From Rhodospirillaceae bacterium UBA4468 (lineage in GTDB: Bacteria; Pseudomonadota; Alphaproteobacteria; Rhodospirillales; Casp-alpha2), in NCBI GenBank assembly GCA_002389385.1, contig DGOK01000034.1:29232-93231 (forward strand): a stretch of 64,000 bases of DNA. The letters run 5' to 3'. The notes beneath the pieces were generated by a model. That model saw only the letters and a list, made by a program, of their open reading frames with translations. It ran no database searches and had not been told where the DNA came from. Position numbers and translations under genes: made by a program. Positions 40,934-49,185 of this stretch are shown here, in pieces (within the stretch, counting starts at the first letter, position 1; each line of letters begins with the position of its first letter).

Positions 40934-41347
40934 ATGGCTGAGAAACGGTTCACATCAATAATTGCAAAGTTAAGGGATGCAGGTTTGCGCCCTACACGTC
41001 AGCGCATTGCGCTTGCAGAATTGATGTTTATGAGTGGTGATCGCCACGTTAGTGCAGAAATGCTCCACAATGAAGCAGCACAAGCGCGGGTCTCTGTATC
41101 TCTTGCGACAGTATATAATACACTACATCAATTCACGCAGGCAGGGTTACTGCGAGAAATTGCCGTTGATGCTGGGCGCTCATATTTTGATACAAACATG
41201 AGCGACCATCATCACTTTTATTTCGAAAGTGATGGGCACCTTGAAGATGTTCCTTCTGAGGATGTCGTTGTTTCAAGTTTGCCTGTACCACCTAAAGGCG
41301 CTCGGATATCACGCGTCGATGTTGTCGTTCGGGTTAGCGAAGACTAA
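40934..41347 (+). CDS. irr: Fur-family iron response regulator Irr
   Basis: 137 residues. The winged helix includes LRPTRQRIALAELMF and VSLATVYNTLHQFTQAGLLREIAVDAGRSYFDTNMSDHHHFYFESDGHLEDV. The DHHHF motif and a position next to fabA/fabB/fabI are typical of alphaproteobacterial Irr, which is degraded or inactivated by haem and represses haem synthesis and iron-use genes while activating others. The first candidate target, a rubrerythrin operon with an Irr-box-like palindrome, begins directly downstream. ATG 40934 lies 45 bases after fabI. Confidence 0.9.
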   Translation: MAEKRFTSIIAKLRDAGLRPTRQRIALAELMFMSGDRHVSAEMLHNEAAQARVSVSLATVYNTLHQFTQAGLLREIAVDAGRSYFDTNMSDHHHFYFESDGHLEDVPSEDVVVSSLPVPPKGARISRVDVVVRVSED

Positions 41348-41361
41348 TCAACACAACCCTC

Positions 41362-41410
41362 TTTAGAATCATTCTAGTGGATTGACACGTTCCATGTGGA
41401 GCGGCATATT
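41362..41410 (+). promoter_or_regulatory. Promoter with abutting Irr-box-like palindrome
   Basis: TTTAGAATCATTCTAG (41362-41377) contains the 13-base palindrome TAGAAT-C-ATTCTA and resembles the published Irr box/ICE motif (TTAGAA-N3-TTCTAA). Four bases later comes a perfect -35 TTGACA (41382-41387), then 17 bases, then -10 CATATT (41405-41410). Binding next to the -35 box would suit either activation or repression. The regulator assignment is inferred. Confidence 0.65.
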
Positions 41411-41484
41411 ATTGCCGTACACGGGCTTATCGCCCTATTAAGTATTTTAAAATACGGATCGATTAACACTTCAAGGAGGATCAT

Positions 41485-41901
41485 ATGTCCCTCAAGGGAA
41501 CTCAGACCGAAGAAAACCTGAAAGCCGCATTTGCCGGTGAATCACAAGCGAACCGTCGTTATCTTTATTTCGCCCAAAAGGCAGATATCGAAGGCTACAA
41601 CGATGTAGCATCTGTCTTCCGTTCAACGGCTGAAGGTGAGACTGGCCACGCGCATGGTCACCTTGAGTTCTTGGAAGAGGTTGGTGATCCCGCAACAGGT
41701 GAGCCGATTGGTGATACAGGCCTAAACTTGAAGGCGGCGATCGCTGGAGAAACACACGAGTACACAGATATGTATCCAGGCATGGCCAAAACCGCCCGTG
41801 AAGAAGGTTTTGATGAGATTGCTGATTGGTTCGAGACGTTGGCAAAGGCTGAAAAGTCGCATGCAGGCCGTTTCCAAAAAGCATTGGATACAATGGACTA
41901 A
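41485..41901 (+). CDS. Rubrerythrin-type ferritin-like protein (no rubredoxin domain)
   Basis: 138 residues starting [20 protein letters not shown], behind a near-perfect AAGGAGG. The diiron ligands are in [17 protein letters not shown] (Glu19), [37 protein letters not shown] and AEKSHAGRF. The usual C-terminal rubredoxin domain (CxxC pairs) is absent, so electrons must come from another protein, plausibly the Fe-S gene downstream. Rubrerythrins reduce hydrogen peroxide. A hairpin (41929-41952) separates it from the next gene. Confidence 0.93.
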   Translation: MSLKGTQTEENLKAAFAGESQANRRYLYFAQKADIEGYNDVASVFRSTAEGETGHAHGHLEFLEEVGDPATGEPIGDTGLNLKAAIAGETHEYTDMYPGMAKTAREEGFDEIADWFETLAKAEKSHAGRFQKALDTMD

Positions 41902-41928
41902 ACGCATTTTGAATGTGATTTAAGTTTT

Positions 41929-41955
41929 AAAGGGGGGCAATTGCCCCCCTTTACG
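41929..41955 (+). terminator. 24-bp perfect palindrome after rubrerythrin
   Basis: AAAGGGGGGCAA and TTGCCCCCCTTT form a fully symmetric stem followed by ACG. The T-run lies within the 3' arm, so it can terminate in either direction. With the next gene only 38 bases on and no clear second promoter, it may be a partial terminator or mRNA-stabilising stem that sets rubrerythrin above its operon partners. Confidence 0.75.
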
Positions 41956-41992
41956 ATACCGCGGCATATTAAATGAGATCAGGAGCAGGTTT

Positions 41993-43324
41993 ATGAGTGA
42001 AGGCAGTTTAGAAGCACCCATCCGCCATCCCATTGCATGGCAGGAACCAGATTTTTATGACGAGGCAAAACTTGATGAAGAGCTTCGTCGGGTCTTTGAT
42101 ATCTGTCATGGTTGTCGGCGCTGCTTTAATCTGTGCGATAGTTTTCCTCGCCTTTTCGATCTTATTGACGACGCTGAAACAGGTGAATTGGACTCTGTTG
42201 ATAGCAAAGATTTCAAGCCAATCGCAGATGCCTGCACACTTTGCGATATGTGTTTTATGGTGAAGTGCCCTTACGTTCCCCCGCATGAATTCAACTTGGA
42301 CTTCCCTCATTTGATGCTCCGCTACCGAGCGATTGAGCATAAAAAAGGTAGTGTTCCATTTACGGCAAAGCAACTTACGAAGACTGACCGAAATGGGGAA
42401 ATTGCCAGTAAGGTCGCCGGTCTTGCGAATTGGGCTGGAAAGTGTGGGAATTTAGTGACCCGCCCGATCATGGAAAGCACGCTTGGTATTCATAAAAAAG
42501 CTGTTTTACCGCCGTTTGCAGCTCTCCCTTTTTCTGAACGCACGAACCAGCCTGAGATTAATGAAGCTGCGCCTGCCTTTGGCCGCAAAGCTGTGCTCTA
42601 TGCAACGTGTTTCGCAAATTATAATAATCCTCAAATTGGCGAAGCCGCTCAGGCTGTATTGGCAAAAAATGGCGTAGAGACAGAAGTTGTTTATCCACGC
42701 TGTTGCGGGATGCCGCAACTCGAGCAAGGCGATATAGAGGCGGTTGCTGAAAGTGCAAAAACAACCGCTGCTGATCTAGCGCCCTGGATAGAAAAAGGGT
42801 ACGACATTATAGCCCTTGTTCCATCATGCGCACTGATGCTCAAGTTTGAGTGGCCGCTAATTGTGACGGATGACGAAAATGTCAAAAAATTAAGTGCCGC
42901 AACATTTGATGTTACCGAATACATTGTATCAATTGCCAAAAACAATGGCATGGTTGATGGACTAGGCGCATTAGAAGGTGGCGTCACAGTTCATATTTCG
43001 TGCCATTCACGCGCCCAGAACATGGGCCAGAAGGCAGCTGAGATGCTTCGCCTTATCCCGGACCTTGATCTTACTGTCATCGAACGTTGTTCTGGGCATG
43101 GCGGGTCATGGGGAATCATGAAAGAGAATTTTGATGTCGGCATCAAAGTGGGAAAGCCCGTGGCGCGCAAAGCAGGGGATGCCGAGAGCAAATACATCCT
43201 TTCTGAATGCCCACTTGCCAGGGATCATATCGTTCAGGGAATTGATATGTTGGAAAAGCCAACGGGTGGTATCGAAAGTGTCCAACATCCTATTGAGCTC
43301 ATTGCCCGCGCATATGACCTTTAA
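41993..43324 (+). CDS. Fe-S oxidoreductase with ferredoxin and two CCG domains
   Basis: 443 residues. The N-terminal part (about 35-100) has CHGCRRCFNLC and CTLCDMCFMVKCP, a two-[4Fe-4S] ferredoxin domain. Two CCG (cysteine-rich) domains follow: ATCFANYNNPQIGEAAQAVLAKNG with YPRCCGMPQL, and ISCHSRAQNMGQKAAEMLR with ERCSGHGGSWG. This is the layout of glycolate-oxidase GlcF and heterodisulfide-reductase HdrD/LutA relatives. Between rubrerythrin and DUF3501 it is a plausible electron donor for peroxide reduction. The natural donor and partner are unknown. The second CCG motif reads CSGHGG instead of CCG. Confidence 0.88.
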   Translation: MSEGSLEAPIRHPIAWQEPDFYDEAKLDEELRRVFDICHGCRRCFNLCDSFPRLFDLIDDAETGELDSVDSKDFKPIADACTLCDMCFMVKCPYVPPHEFNLDFPHLMLRYRAIEHKKGSVPFTAKQLTKTDRNGEIASKVAGLANWAGKCGNLVTRPIMESTLGIHKKAVLPPFAALPFSERTNQPEINEAAPAFGRKAVLYATCFANYNNPQIGEAAQAVLAKNGVETEVVYPRCCGMPQLEQGDIEAVAESAKTTAADLAPWIEKGYDIIALVPSCALMLKFEWPLIVTDDENVKKLSAATFDVTEYIVSIAKNNGMVDGLGALEGGVTVHISCHSRAQNMGQKAAEMLRLIPDLDLTVIERCSGHGGSWGIMKENFDVGIKVGKPVARKAGDAESKYILSECPLARDHIVQGIDMLEKPTGGIESVQHPIELIARAYDL

Positions 43325-43351
43325 GCCATTAAAAATATTTGGAGTTTGATT

Positions 43352-43939
43352 ATGGAAAGAACAAGTTTGTCCACAGCAGATATCATTCCAATGGAAGAGT
43401 ATGCTAAAGACAGAAAAGAGCGCCGTACTGCAATGTCTGCAACAAAGCGGGATCGGCGTATTTCGTGTGGGCCTGACGCCACTTTCTATTTCGAAAGCTA
43501 TGAGACAATGTGGCATCAAGTCCACGAAATGCTCTTCATTGAAAAAGGTGGTGAAGCGCAGATCGCCGACGAATTAAGTGCCTATAACCCACTTATCCCA
43601 AAGGGTAAGGAGTTAGTCGCAACATTAATGTTCGAAATAGATGACGAAGTTCGTCGCCAGTCTTTCTTAGCGGGATTAGGCGGTGTCGAAGAAACAATCA
43701 CATTCGAATTTGAAGATGAACAGGTATTAGGTGTGCCAGAAGAAGATGTGGACCGGACAACAGCTGATGGTAAGGCTTCATCGGTCCAGTTTATCCACTT
43801 TCCATTCACAGATGCGCAAATTGCTAAATTTAAGAAACCCGATCAACGGGTTTTGCTTGGCATTGGGCATCCCAAATATGGACACATAACCGTGATTTCT
43901 GAGGTTGCGCGTGAAGCGCTCACGAAGGACTTCTTATAA
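43352..43939 (+). CDS. DUF3501 family protein
   Basis: 195 residues from ATG 43352, which has GGAG seven bases upstream. No signal peptide or membrane segment. Recognisable as DUF3501 from IIPMEEYAKDRKERRTAM, FYFESYETMWHQVHEML and the acidic C-terminal half with VQFIHFPFTDAQIAKFK. Its function is unknown. The order rubrerythrin, CCG protein, DUF3501 recurs in proteobacteria as I remember it, so a shared redox role is likely. It ends 15 bases from the convergent SH3 gene. Confidence 0.85.
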   Translation: MERTSLSTADIIPMEEYAKDRKERRTAMSATKRDRRISCGPDATFYFESYETMWHQVHEMLFIEKGGEAQIADELSAYNPLIPKGKELVATLMFEIDDEVRRQSFLAGLGGVEETITFEFEDEQVLGVPEEDVDRTTADGKASSVQFIHFPFTDAQIAKFKKPDQRVLLGIGHPKYGHITVISEVAREALTKDFL

Positions 43940-43954
43940 ATAATGTTGTTAAGC

Positions 43955-44479
43955 TTATTCAAAAGCCTCATTCCTGGATGTTCCCCAGAAATCAACGCGA
44001 CGAAGCCAACCGTCTAAACCTTTAATACGGACCTGACACCAGCCACTGCTTTCTGGGCAAGCGAGGACTTCGCCGACTGTGCCTGGTTCAACAACAGCCA
44101 CGGCCTTGCCCTTAGCTTCTGGCTTTGTGCGGATTGTTCGCGCCTTGTTGGTCACAAGAAAAGTACGCTTACCAGAAAGCATGCTTTGGTGCATCCAACC
44201 TTGCGTTCCTTCCCAGTCACGAACGAGTCGCCATGTTCGGTACTCTTTGATGATCTCAACCGGAAGCGATTCGCGCTGGAAAATCCATTCGACAGGATAC
44301 TGTACACCAGGACCAGTACGTAGATTTACCTCTGCTGCGCGTAAGCTAACGAAGCGTGGAAGCGGAAGGCCTGTACTCTGGGTTTGGGCATTTGTCGTTT
44401 CTATTGGCGCTATGGTTAGCCCTATCGAAAAAACACCTAAAAGTGCTAAAGCTTGGAAACGATTCATAAGTATATTCAT
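43955..44479 (-). CDS. Exported SH3-domain protein
   Basis: 174 residues (ATG 44479) or 170 (ATG 44467), with a signal peptide MNRFQALALLGVFSIGLTIA and a likely cut near TTNAQ. Two bacterial SH3-like repeats follow: LRAAEVNLRTGPGVQYPVEWIFQRESLPVEII and KARTIRTKPEAKGKAVAVVEPGTVGEVLAC, each closing with a GW motif (GWMHQSML, GWLRRVDF). Probably periplasmic and cell-wall associated. It is divergent from the dehydrogenase gene, a common alphaproteobacterial pairing as I recall it. Confidence 0.87.
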   Translation of the reverse strand: MNILMNRFQALALLGVFSIGLTIAPIETTNAQTQSTGLPLPRFVSLRAAEVNLRTGPGVQYPVEWIFQRESLPVEIIKEYRTWRLVRDWEGTQGWMHQSMLSGKRTFLVTNKARTIRTKPEAKGKAVAVVEPGTVGEVLACPESSGWCQVRIKGLDGWLRRVDFWGTSRNEAFE

Positions 44480-44581
44480 ACGTGTTTATCGCCATATGTG
44501 CCCGCCGGGTCAAGTTGCTGGACAAGCTCGCGTCTGATTGCTATGGCCACAGATGTAAATGTGCTGAAAAAGGGCAAAAAC

Positions 44582-45568
44582 ATGCCACGATCAAAAACTG
44601 TTGTTGTTGTCACCCGGAAGCTACCTGATGCGATCGAAACGCGAATGATGGAGCTTTTTGATGTTAGATTAAACCTCGATGATCATCCGATGACTGCGTC
44701 TGAGTTAGCGGAAGCTGTGAAGGTCGCTGATGTATTGGTGCCAACAGTTACAGATCGCATCGATGCTAAGATTCTTAGCCAAGCTGGTGAACAGTTACGA
44801 CTGATCGCAAACTACGGCGCGGGCGTTGATCACATCGATCTTGCAACAGCGCGACAGCGCAGTATTACGGTCACGAATACGCCGGATGTCCTGACCGAAG
44901 ACACAGCAGATATGACAATGGCCTTGTTGTTGGCTGTGCCCCGCCGGTTGACTGAAGGCGAGCGTGGCCTCAGAAATGGGGATTGGCCCGGCTGGTCGCC
45001 AACCTGGATGCTTGGACATCGAATTTATGGCAAGCGGCTTGGAATTATTGGTATGGGGCGGATTGGCCAAGCCGTTGCGCGCCGTGCTCGTGGATTTGGT
45101 CTTTCCATCCACTACCATAACCGCCGTAAGTTACATGAAGACATAGAGAACGAACTTGAAGCAACGTACTGGGAAAGCCTTGATCAGATGATGGCACGAA
45201 TGGATTTCGTGTCTGTGAACTGCCCACATACGCCTGCGACATACCATTTACTTTCTGCGCGGAGATTGAAGTTGCTGCGCGAAAATGCGGTTATCATTAA
45301 TACAGCGCGTGGTGAAATCATTGATGAAAATGCACTCACCCGTCTTTTGGCGAACGGCGAGATTGCTGGCGCCGGTCTCGACGTTTTTGAGCATGAGCCA
45401 GCAGTAAATCCAAAGCTTTTGGCCTTAGATAATGTTGTTCTTCTTCCTCACATGGGTTCTGCCACCCATGAAGGTCGTATCGATATGGGAGAGAAGGTCT
45501 TGATCAATATCAAAACCTTTGTGGATGGGCATGCGCCGCCTGACCGCGTCTTAGGCGATGCTTTCTAA
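44582..45568 (+). CDS. D-2-hydroxyacid dehydrogenase (glyoxylate/hydroxypyruvate reductase type)
   Basis: 328 residues from ATG 44582, which has AAGGG upstream. The NAD(P)-binding motif is GIIGMGRIGQAVARRARGFG. The catalytic Arg is in NTARGEIIDE, the Glu in AGLDVFEHEP and the His in LLPHMGSAT. The nearest match by eye is D-glycerate dehydrogenase/glyoxylate reductase; the substrate is inferred. An in-frame ATG at 44543 lacks a ribosome-binding site. Confidence 0.92.
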   Translation: MPRSKTVVVVTRKLPDAIETRMMELFDVRLNLDDHPMTASELAEAVKVADVLVPTVTDRIDAKILSQAGEQLRLIANYGAGVDHIDLATARQRSITVTNTPDVLTEDTADMTMALLLAVPRRLTEGERGLRNGDWPGWSPTWMLGHRIYGKRLGIIGMGRIGQAVARRARGFGLSIHYHNRRKLHEDIENELEATYWESLDQMMARMDFVSVNCPHTPATYHLLSARRLKLLRENAVIINTARGEIIDENALTRLLANGEIAGAGLDVFEHEPAVNPKLLALDNVVLLPHMGSATHEGRIDMGEKVLINIKTFVDGHAPPDRVLGDAF

Positions 45569-45599
45569 GTAGATAATCAGTTTGATATTGGGATAGGGA

Positions 45600-46967
45600 A
45601 TGGCGAAGCCAACGACAAAAGAAATTCCCTATGTCGATCCACTTGCGGCATTTCAACCGTTCAGCAGCGACCCTGTTGCGGTGCTTTTAGATAGCGCAGA
45701 TGAAGGTGGTGGCCGTGGTCGTTACGCGTTTTTAGCCGTCGACCCCGTCGAGATCATTGTTGGTGATGCGGAAGGGCGCTTCGCAGAAGATCCATTCATT
45801 AAAATGCGTTCAATGATACATGTTGAACGACTTGAAACAGACCCCACAATTCCGCCATTTCAGACGGGCATCTGTGGCTTCTTAGGTTACGAGCTCGGCG
45901 GTTTGATCGAAGACCTGCCCCAGCATAAAGGGGGAAACGAATTCCCAAGCATTGGGGTTGGACTTTATGATACGATCGTTGCCTTCGATACATTTGAACG
46001 CCGTGCCTGGATCGTTGCATCTGATATTGGCCCAGGCCGGTCTTCGCCAATGCGCCGCATCGAAGCGATGGCTGAACGCATGTTGGATATTCCAACTCTG
46101 TCAGCCTTAACTGGCTCATCTGTTGCCTCTTGGGAATGGGAATTAGATCGCCAAGCATATGAAGGCGCTGTCCAAAAAGCGATCGACTACATTTATGCTG
46201 GGGATATTTTTCAAGCGAACATAACAGCGCGCGCAATGACGCAACTGCCTGAAACACTAGATCCATTCACTTTATATCGGCGACTTAGATGGGCAACGCC
46301 AGCCCCCTTCGCAGCGTTTGTGTCCTGCGGTGAAGAACACAAACTTCTGTGTGCATCGCCAGAACGATTTATCAGCCTTGATGCATCAGGAAGGATATCT
46401 GCGCGCCCCATTAAAGGAACGCGGCCGCGTGGTGATGTGCCTGAATTAGATGCAGCCCTTGCGGTAGAATTGACTGAAAGTGAGAAAGATCGAGCCGAGA
46501 ACTTAATGATTGTTGATCTGCTTCGAAACGACATCTCGCGTATCGCATTGATAGGCAGTGTTGGCGTTAACGCTCTTTGTGAACTTGAGACATTCACACG
46601 TGTTCATCACCTTGTGTCTGAAGTGGTCGGCCGATTGCGACCTGGGTTTGATGTTGTTGATCTTTTCCGTGCCACGTTCCCAGGAGGGTCGATTACGGGT
46701 GCTCCAAAAATCCGAGCGATGGAAATTATCAATGAATTGGAGCCTTCCAAGCGAGGCGCATACTGTGGAAGTGTTTTCTGGGCGGGGCTTGATGGCGCAA
46801 TGGATTCAAACATCATTATTCGATCGTTGACGGTTTCAGGCGATACGGTTTCTGCCCATGCTGGTGGAGGTATCGTTGCAGATAGTGAGCCGGCTTCTGA
46901 ATACGAAGAAATGAGAACAAAGATAAATCCTCTTTTGGCGAGTATCTCGGGTGAGCAGGCATCATGA
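45600..46967 (+). CDS. pabB: Aminodeoxychorismate synthase component I
   Basis: Makes 4-amino-4-deoxychorismate from chorismate and ammonia for p-aminobenzoate and folate. 455 residues. The PIKGTRPRG motif contains the lysine diagnostic of PabB rather than TrpE (PIAGT); AENLMIVDLLRNDISRI and FPGGSITGAPKIRAMEIINELEP are core chorismate-binding segments. No glutaminase (PabA) is fused or adjacent. The stop overlaps pabC as ATGA. Confidence 0.95.
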   Translation: MAKPTTKEIPYVDPLAAFQPFSSDPVAVLLDSADEGGGRGRYAFLAVDPVEIIVGDAEGRFAEDPFIKMRSMIHVERLETDPTIPPFQTGICGFLGYELGGLIEDLPQHKGGNEFPSIGVGLYDTIVAFDTFERRAWIVASDIGPGRSSPMRRIEAMAERMLDIPTLSALTGSSVASWEWELDRQAYEGAVQKAIDYIYAGDIFQANITARAMTQLPETLDPFTLYRRLRWATPAPFAAFVSCGEEHKLLCASPERFISLDASGRISARPIKGTRPRGDVPELDAALAVELTESEKDRAENLMIVDLLRNDISRIALIGSVGVNALCELETFTRVHHLVSEVVGRLRPGFDVVDLFRATFPGGSITGAPKIRAMEIINELEPSKRGAYCGSVFWAGLDGAMDSNIIIRSLTVSGDTVSAHAGGGIVADSEPASEYEEMRTKINPLLASISGEQAS

Positions 46968-47776
46968 AGATATGGCGCAACGGTGATATCGTGAATGCAG
47001 TGGGCGCAATTGATGCTGATGATAGAGGCGTTACACTCGGCGATGGAATTTTTGAAACAATCGCGATTATTGATGATGAACCGCTTAGATTAGAAAAACA
47101 TCTATCACGGCTTGAACATGGCGCTTCAGTTCTTAGCATTCCATTTGAAGCAGACACGAAAATATGGCGATCTGCGATCAACGACATTTTGAGTGCGGAA
47201 CACGTTACCGAGGGCTCAGCGCGCATTACACTATTAAGGGGTTCAGGCTTGCGCGGTGTGCTGCCGCCAGCTGAGCCGAAGTTAACGTATATCATTTCTA
47301 CAAACGCTGGTGAGGTTGGGGCTAATTTACCGATACGTGCGATCATTGCAGAATCAACGCGTCGCAATGAATTATCCCCATTGGCATCGATCAAAAGTAC
47401 GAACTATTTAGATGCGATTATTGCGCGCCTTGAAGCTGATAAAGCTGATGCAGAAGAAGCCATCATGCTGAATACGCGTGGACAAATTGCAGAAGCAACG
47501 TCTTCAAATGTTTTCTGTGTAAAGGACGGCCAGATAATGACGCCACCAGTTTCTGACGGCGCATTACCAGGTATCATGCGTGGATGCGTGGTCGGTGTAT
47601 TTGATATCAAGCAGGTATCAATAGCACCAGAGATGCTAGTGGAGGCAGATGAGGTTTTTCTAACCTCAAGCCTTAATATTAGACCCGTCGTTCAGTTAAA
47701 CGGTGCGACCATTGGCTCTGGTAAGCCAGGCCCTGTCGCCGCATCACTTAACGATCTTCCACGGACTGCGTCATAA
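46964..47776 (+). CDS. pabC: Aminodeoxychorismate lyase (class IV aminotransferase fold)
   Basis: Cleaves aminodeoxychorismate to p-aminobenzoate and pyruvate using PLP. 270 residues. VTLGDGIFETIAI and the PLP lysine in LASIKSTNYLDAIIARLEA are typical, as are AEATSSNVFCVKDGQI and PPVSDGALPGIMR. Class IV aminotransferases acting on D- or branched-chain amino acids share these motifs, but coupling to pabB supports PabC. It is convergent with metZ, 11 bases apart. Confidence 0.93.
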   Translation: MKIWRNGDIVNAVGAIDADDRGVTLGDGIFETIAIIDDEPLRLEKHLSRLEHGASVLSIPFEADTKIWRSAINDILSAEHVTEGSARITLLRGSGLRGVLPPAEPKLTYIISTNAGEVGANLPIRAIIAESTRRNELSPLASIKSTNYLDAIIARLEADKADAEEAIMLNTRGQIAEATSSNVFCVKDGQIMTPPVSDGALPGIMRGCVVGVFDIKQVSIAPEMLVEADEVFLTSSLNIRPVVQLNGATIGSGKPGPVAASLNDLPRTAS

Positions 47777-47787
47777 CAATCTTGCGG

Positions 47788-48987
47788 CTAAGCCTTTGAA
47801 AGTGCCTGATCCAGGTCTTCAATCAGATCATCGGCATCTTCAAGGCCAACGGATAAACGAACAAGGCGATCAGATATTCCAAGCACGGATTTTTCGTCGT
47901 CGCTCAACCGTTGATGTGTCGTTGTTGAAGGATGCGTGATTAAGCTTTTCGTATCACCGAGGTTATTAGAAATATCGATGATGTTAAGCCCATTCAGCAT
48001 CGCAAATGCACCTGGCTTGCCGCCTTTAACTTTAAAAGCGACAAGGCTTGAGCCACCAGGCATTTGCTCATTCGCGAGTGCAAATTGAGGATGGCTTTCC
48101 AAACCTGGATAAAGGGTCCGTTCAATTTTTGGATGGCCTTCAAGGAACGTCGCAACCTTTAAGGCGTTCTCACAATGTTGCCGCACTCTGACAGTTAATG
48201 TTTCGAGGCCTTTAAGTAACACCCATGCATTAAAAGGTGAGAGTGCTGGGCCTGTGTGCCGCATCCAAGGCGTAAGGTGATCTTCGATAAATTCATCATC
48301 ATTAGTGAGGATTGCGCCGCCAAGTGTTCGTCCTTGGCCATCGATGTGCTTCGTTGCCGAATAAATGACAATATCAGCACCCAAATCAATGGGCTTTTGT
48401 AAGACGGGCGTTGCAAAAACATTATCGACAACAAGTTTCGCGCCTGCTTTATGGGCGAGGTCAGCAATCTTGGGTATATCAATAATTTCAAGGCATGGGT
48501 TTGATGGTGTTTCCAAGAAAACAACATTTGCCGGCTTTGAGAGCGCTTTCTCCCAAGCCGCGTAGTCAGTGCCGTCAACGAGTTCTGTTTCAATGCCAAA
48601 CTTTGGTAATTGGTCCGCAATGATATAGAGGCATGATCCAAACAAGGCCCGTGATGCAACGACCCGGTCTCCAGACTTTAACTGTGAAGCGAGTGCCGCA
48701 AAAACTGATGACATGCCCGTCGATGTAGATACGCAATAACGCGTGCCTTCGAGGAGCGCCAAGCGTTCTTCGAACATAGACAACGTAGGATTTGCGTAGC
48801 GAGAATAGATATAACGTTTTTTGTCGCCTTTGAAGGCGGTCTCTGCTTCTTCGGCGCTAGGGTATACATAGCCGGATGTTAGAAAGATAGCTTCTGACGT
48901 TTCTTCAAATGATGAACGCGCCGTGCCGCCACGAACAAGCTGCGTTGCCGTGCGCCATGATTTTTCTTGAGAAGTATAGTCGCTCAT
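47788..48987 (-). CDS. metZ: O-succinylhomoserine sulfhydrylase
   Basis: PLP enzyme making homocysteine directly from an activated homoserine and sulfide, the penultimate step to methionine. I take ATG 48987 (399 aa, MSDYTSQEKSWRTATQLVRGGTARS), which has GGAGG upstream; a longer frame to 49107 runs through the riboswitch and is rejected. ANPTLSMFEERLALLEG, LFLETPSNP-type VVFLETPSNPCLEI and the PLP lysine in IVIYSATKHIDGQGR are Cys/Met-metabolism family motifs. A SAM-II riboswitch and a terminator precede it. Confidence 0.94.
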   Translation of the reverse strand: MSDYTSQEKSWRTATQLVRGGTARSSFEETSEAIFLTSGYVYPSAEEAETAFKGDKKRYIYSRYANPTLSMFEERLALLEGTRYCVSTSTGMSSVFAALASQLKSGDRVVASRALFGSCLYIIADQLPKFGIETELVDGTDYAAWEKALSKPANVVFLETPSNPCLEIIDIPKIADLAHKAGAKLVVDNVFATPVLQKPIDLGADIVIYSATKHIDGQGRTLGGAILTNDDEFIEDHLTPWMRHTGPALSPFNAWVLLKGLETLTVRVRQHCENALKVATFLEGHPKIERTLYPGLESHPQFALANEQMPGGSSLVAFKVKGGKPGAFAMLNGLNIIDISNNLGDTKSLITHPSTTTHQRLSDDEKSVLGISDRLVRLSVGLEDADDLIEDLDQALSKA

Positions 48988-49016
48988 TGGAACCTCCATT
49001 TCTGGGGCCCCGGTCC

Positions 49017-49046
49017 AAAAAATAACCCTGACAGTCATGCCAGGGG
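49017..49046 (-). terminator. Riboswitch-linked terminator in the metZ leader
   Basis: On the minus strand CCCTG (part of CCCCTG) pairs with CAGGG, followed by TTATTTTTT. The downstream GGGGCC can pair with GGCCCC that overlaps the terminator's 5' arm, giving a plausible antiterminator. It lies between the SAM-II riboswitch and the metZ start. Confidence 0.75.
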
Positions 49047-49062
49047 CCTCGTCGAACCGAGA

Positions 49063-49116
49063 CCTTTTAGCGGGTTTATTTAGCGTGGCCGCAAGCCGGT
49101 CGGACAAATCACCACG
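49063..49116 (-). promoter_or_regulatory. SAM-II riboswitch upstream of metZ
   Basis: Read on the minus strand, CGTGG (49116-49112) pairs with CCACG (49088-49084). The loop holds GTGATTTGTCCGACCGGCTTGC, here cited as GATTTG and CCGGCTTGC. The 3' side has CTAAATAA and then GCTAAAAGG (49071-49063) for the pseudoknot. This is a close match to the SAM-II consensus. It is the second copy in the window and is followed by an intrinsic terminator, so transcriptional control by SAM is likely. Confidence 0.9.
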
Positions 49117-49123
49117 TAGGATA

Positions 49124-49154
49124 ATTATATATGAGAGCGTTTAGCAGATGACAA
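49124..49154 (-). promoter_or_regulatory. Promoter of the metZ riboswitch transcript
   Basis: On the minus strand TTGTCA (49154-49149) is followed by TATATA (49131-49126, spacing 17) or TATAAT (49129-49124, spacing 19). Either places the transcript start at the first riboswitch stem. Confidence 0.6.
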
Positions 49155-49185
49155 GGGGTAATGTTCGTGAGTGAATTATGATGAA

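Noticed and set aside
41442..41455. GTATTTTAAAATAC palindrome in the rubrerythrin leader as an operator
   Set aside because: It lies downstream of the predicted start and is purely AT-rich; two-base repeats of this kind occur by chance.
45799..46266. A 155-codon minus-strand frame inside pabB
   Set aside because: Antisense shadow of a conserved gene with low-complexity Gln/Arg content and no family features.
48988..49107. N-terminal extension of MetZ
   Set aside because: It would translate the terminator and riboswitch region; ATG 48987 with GGAGG is the natural start.
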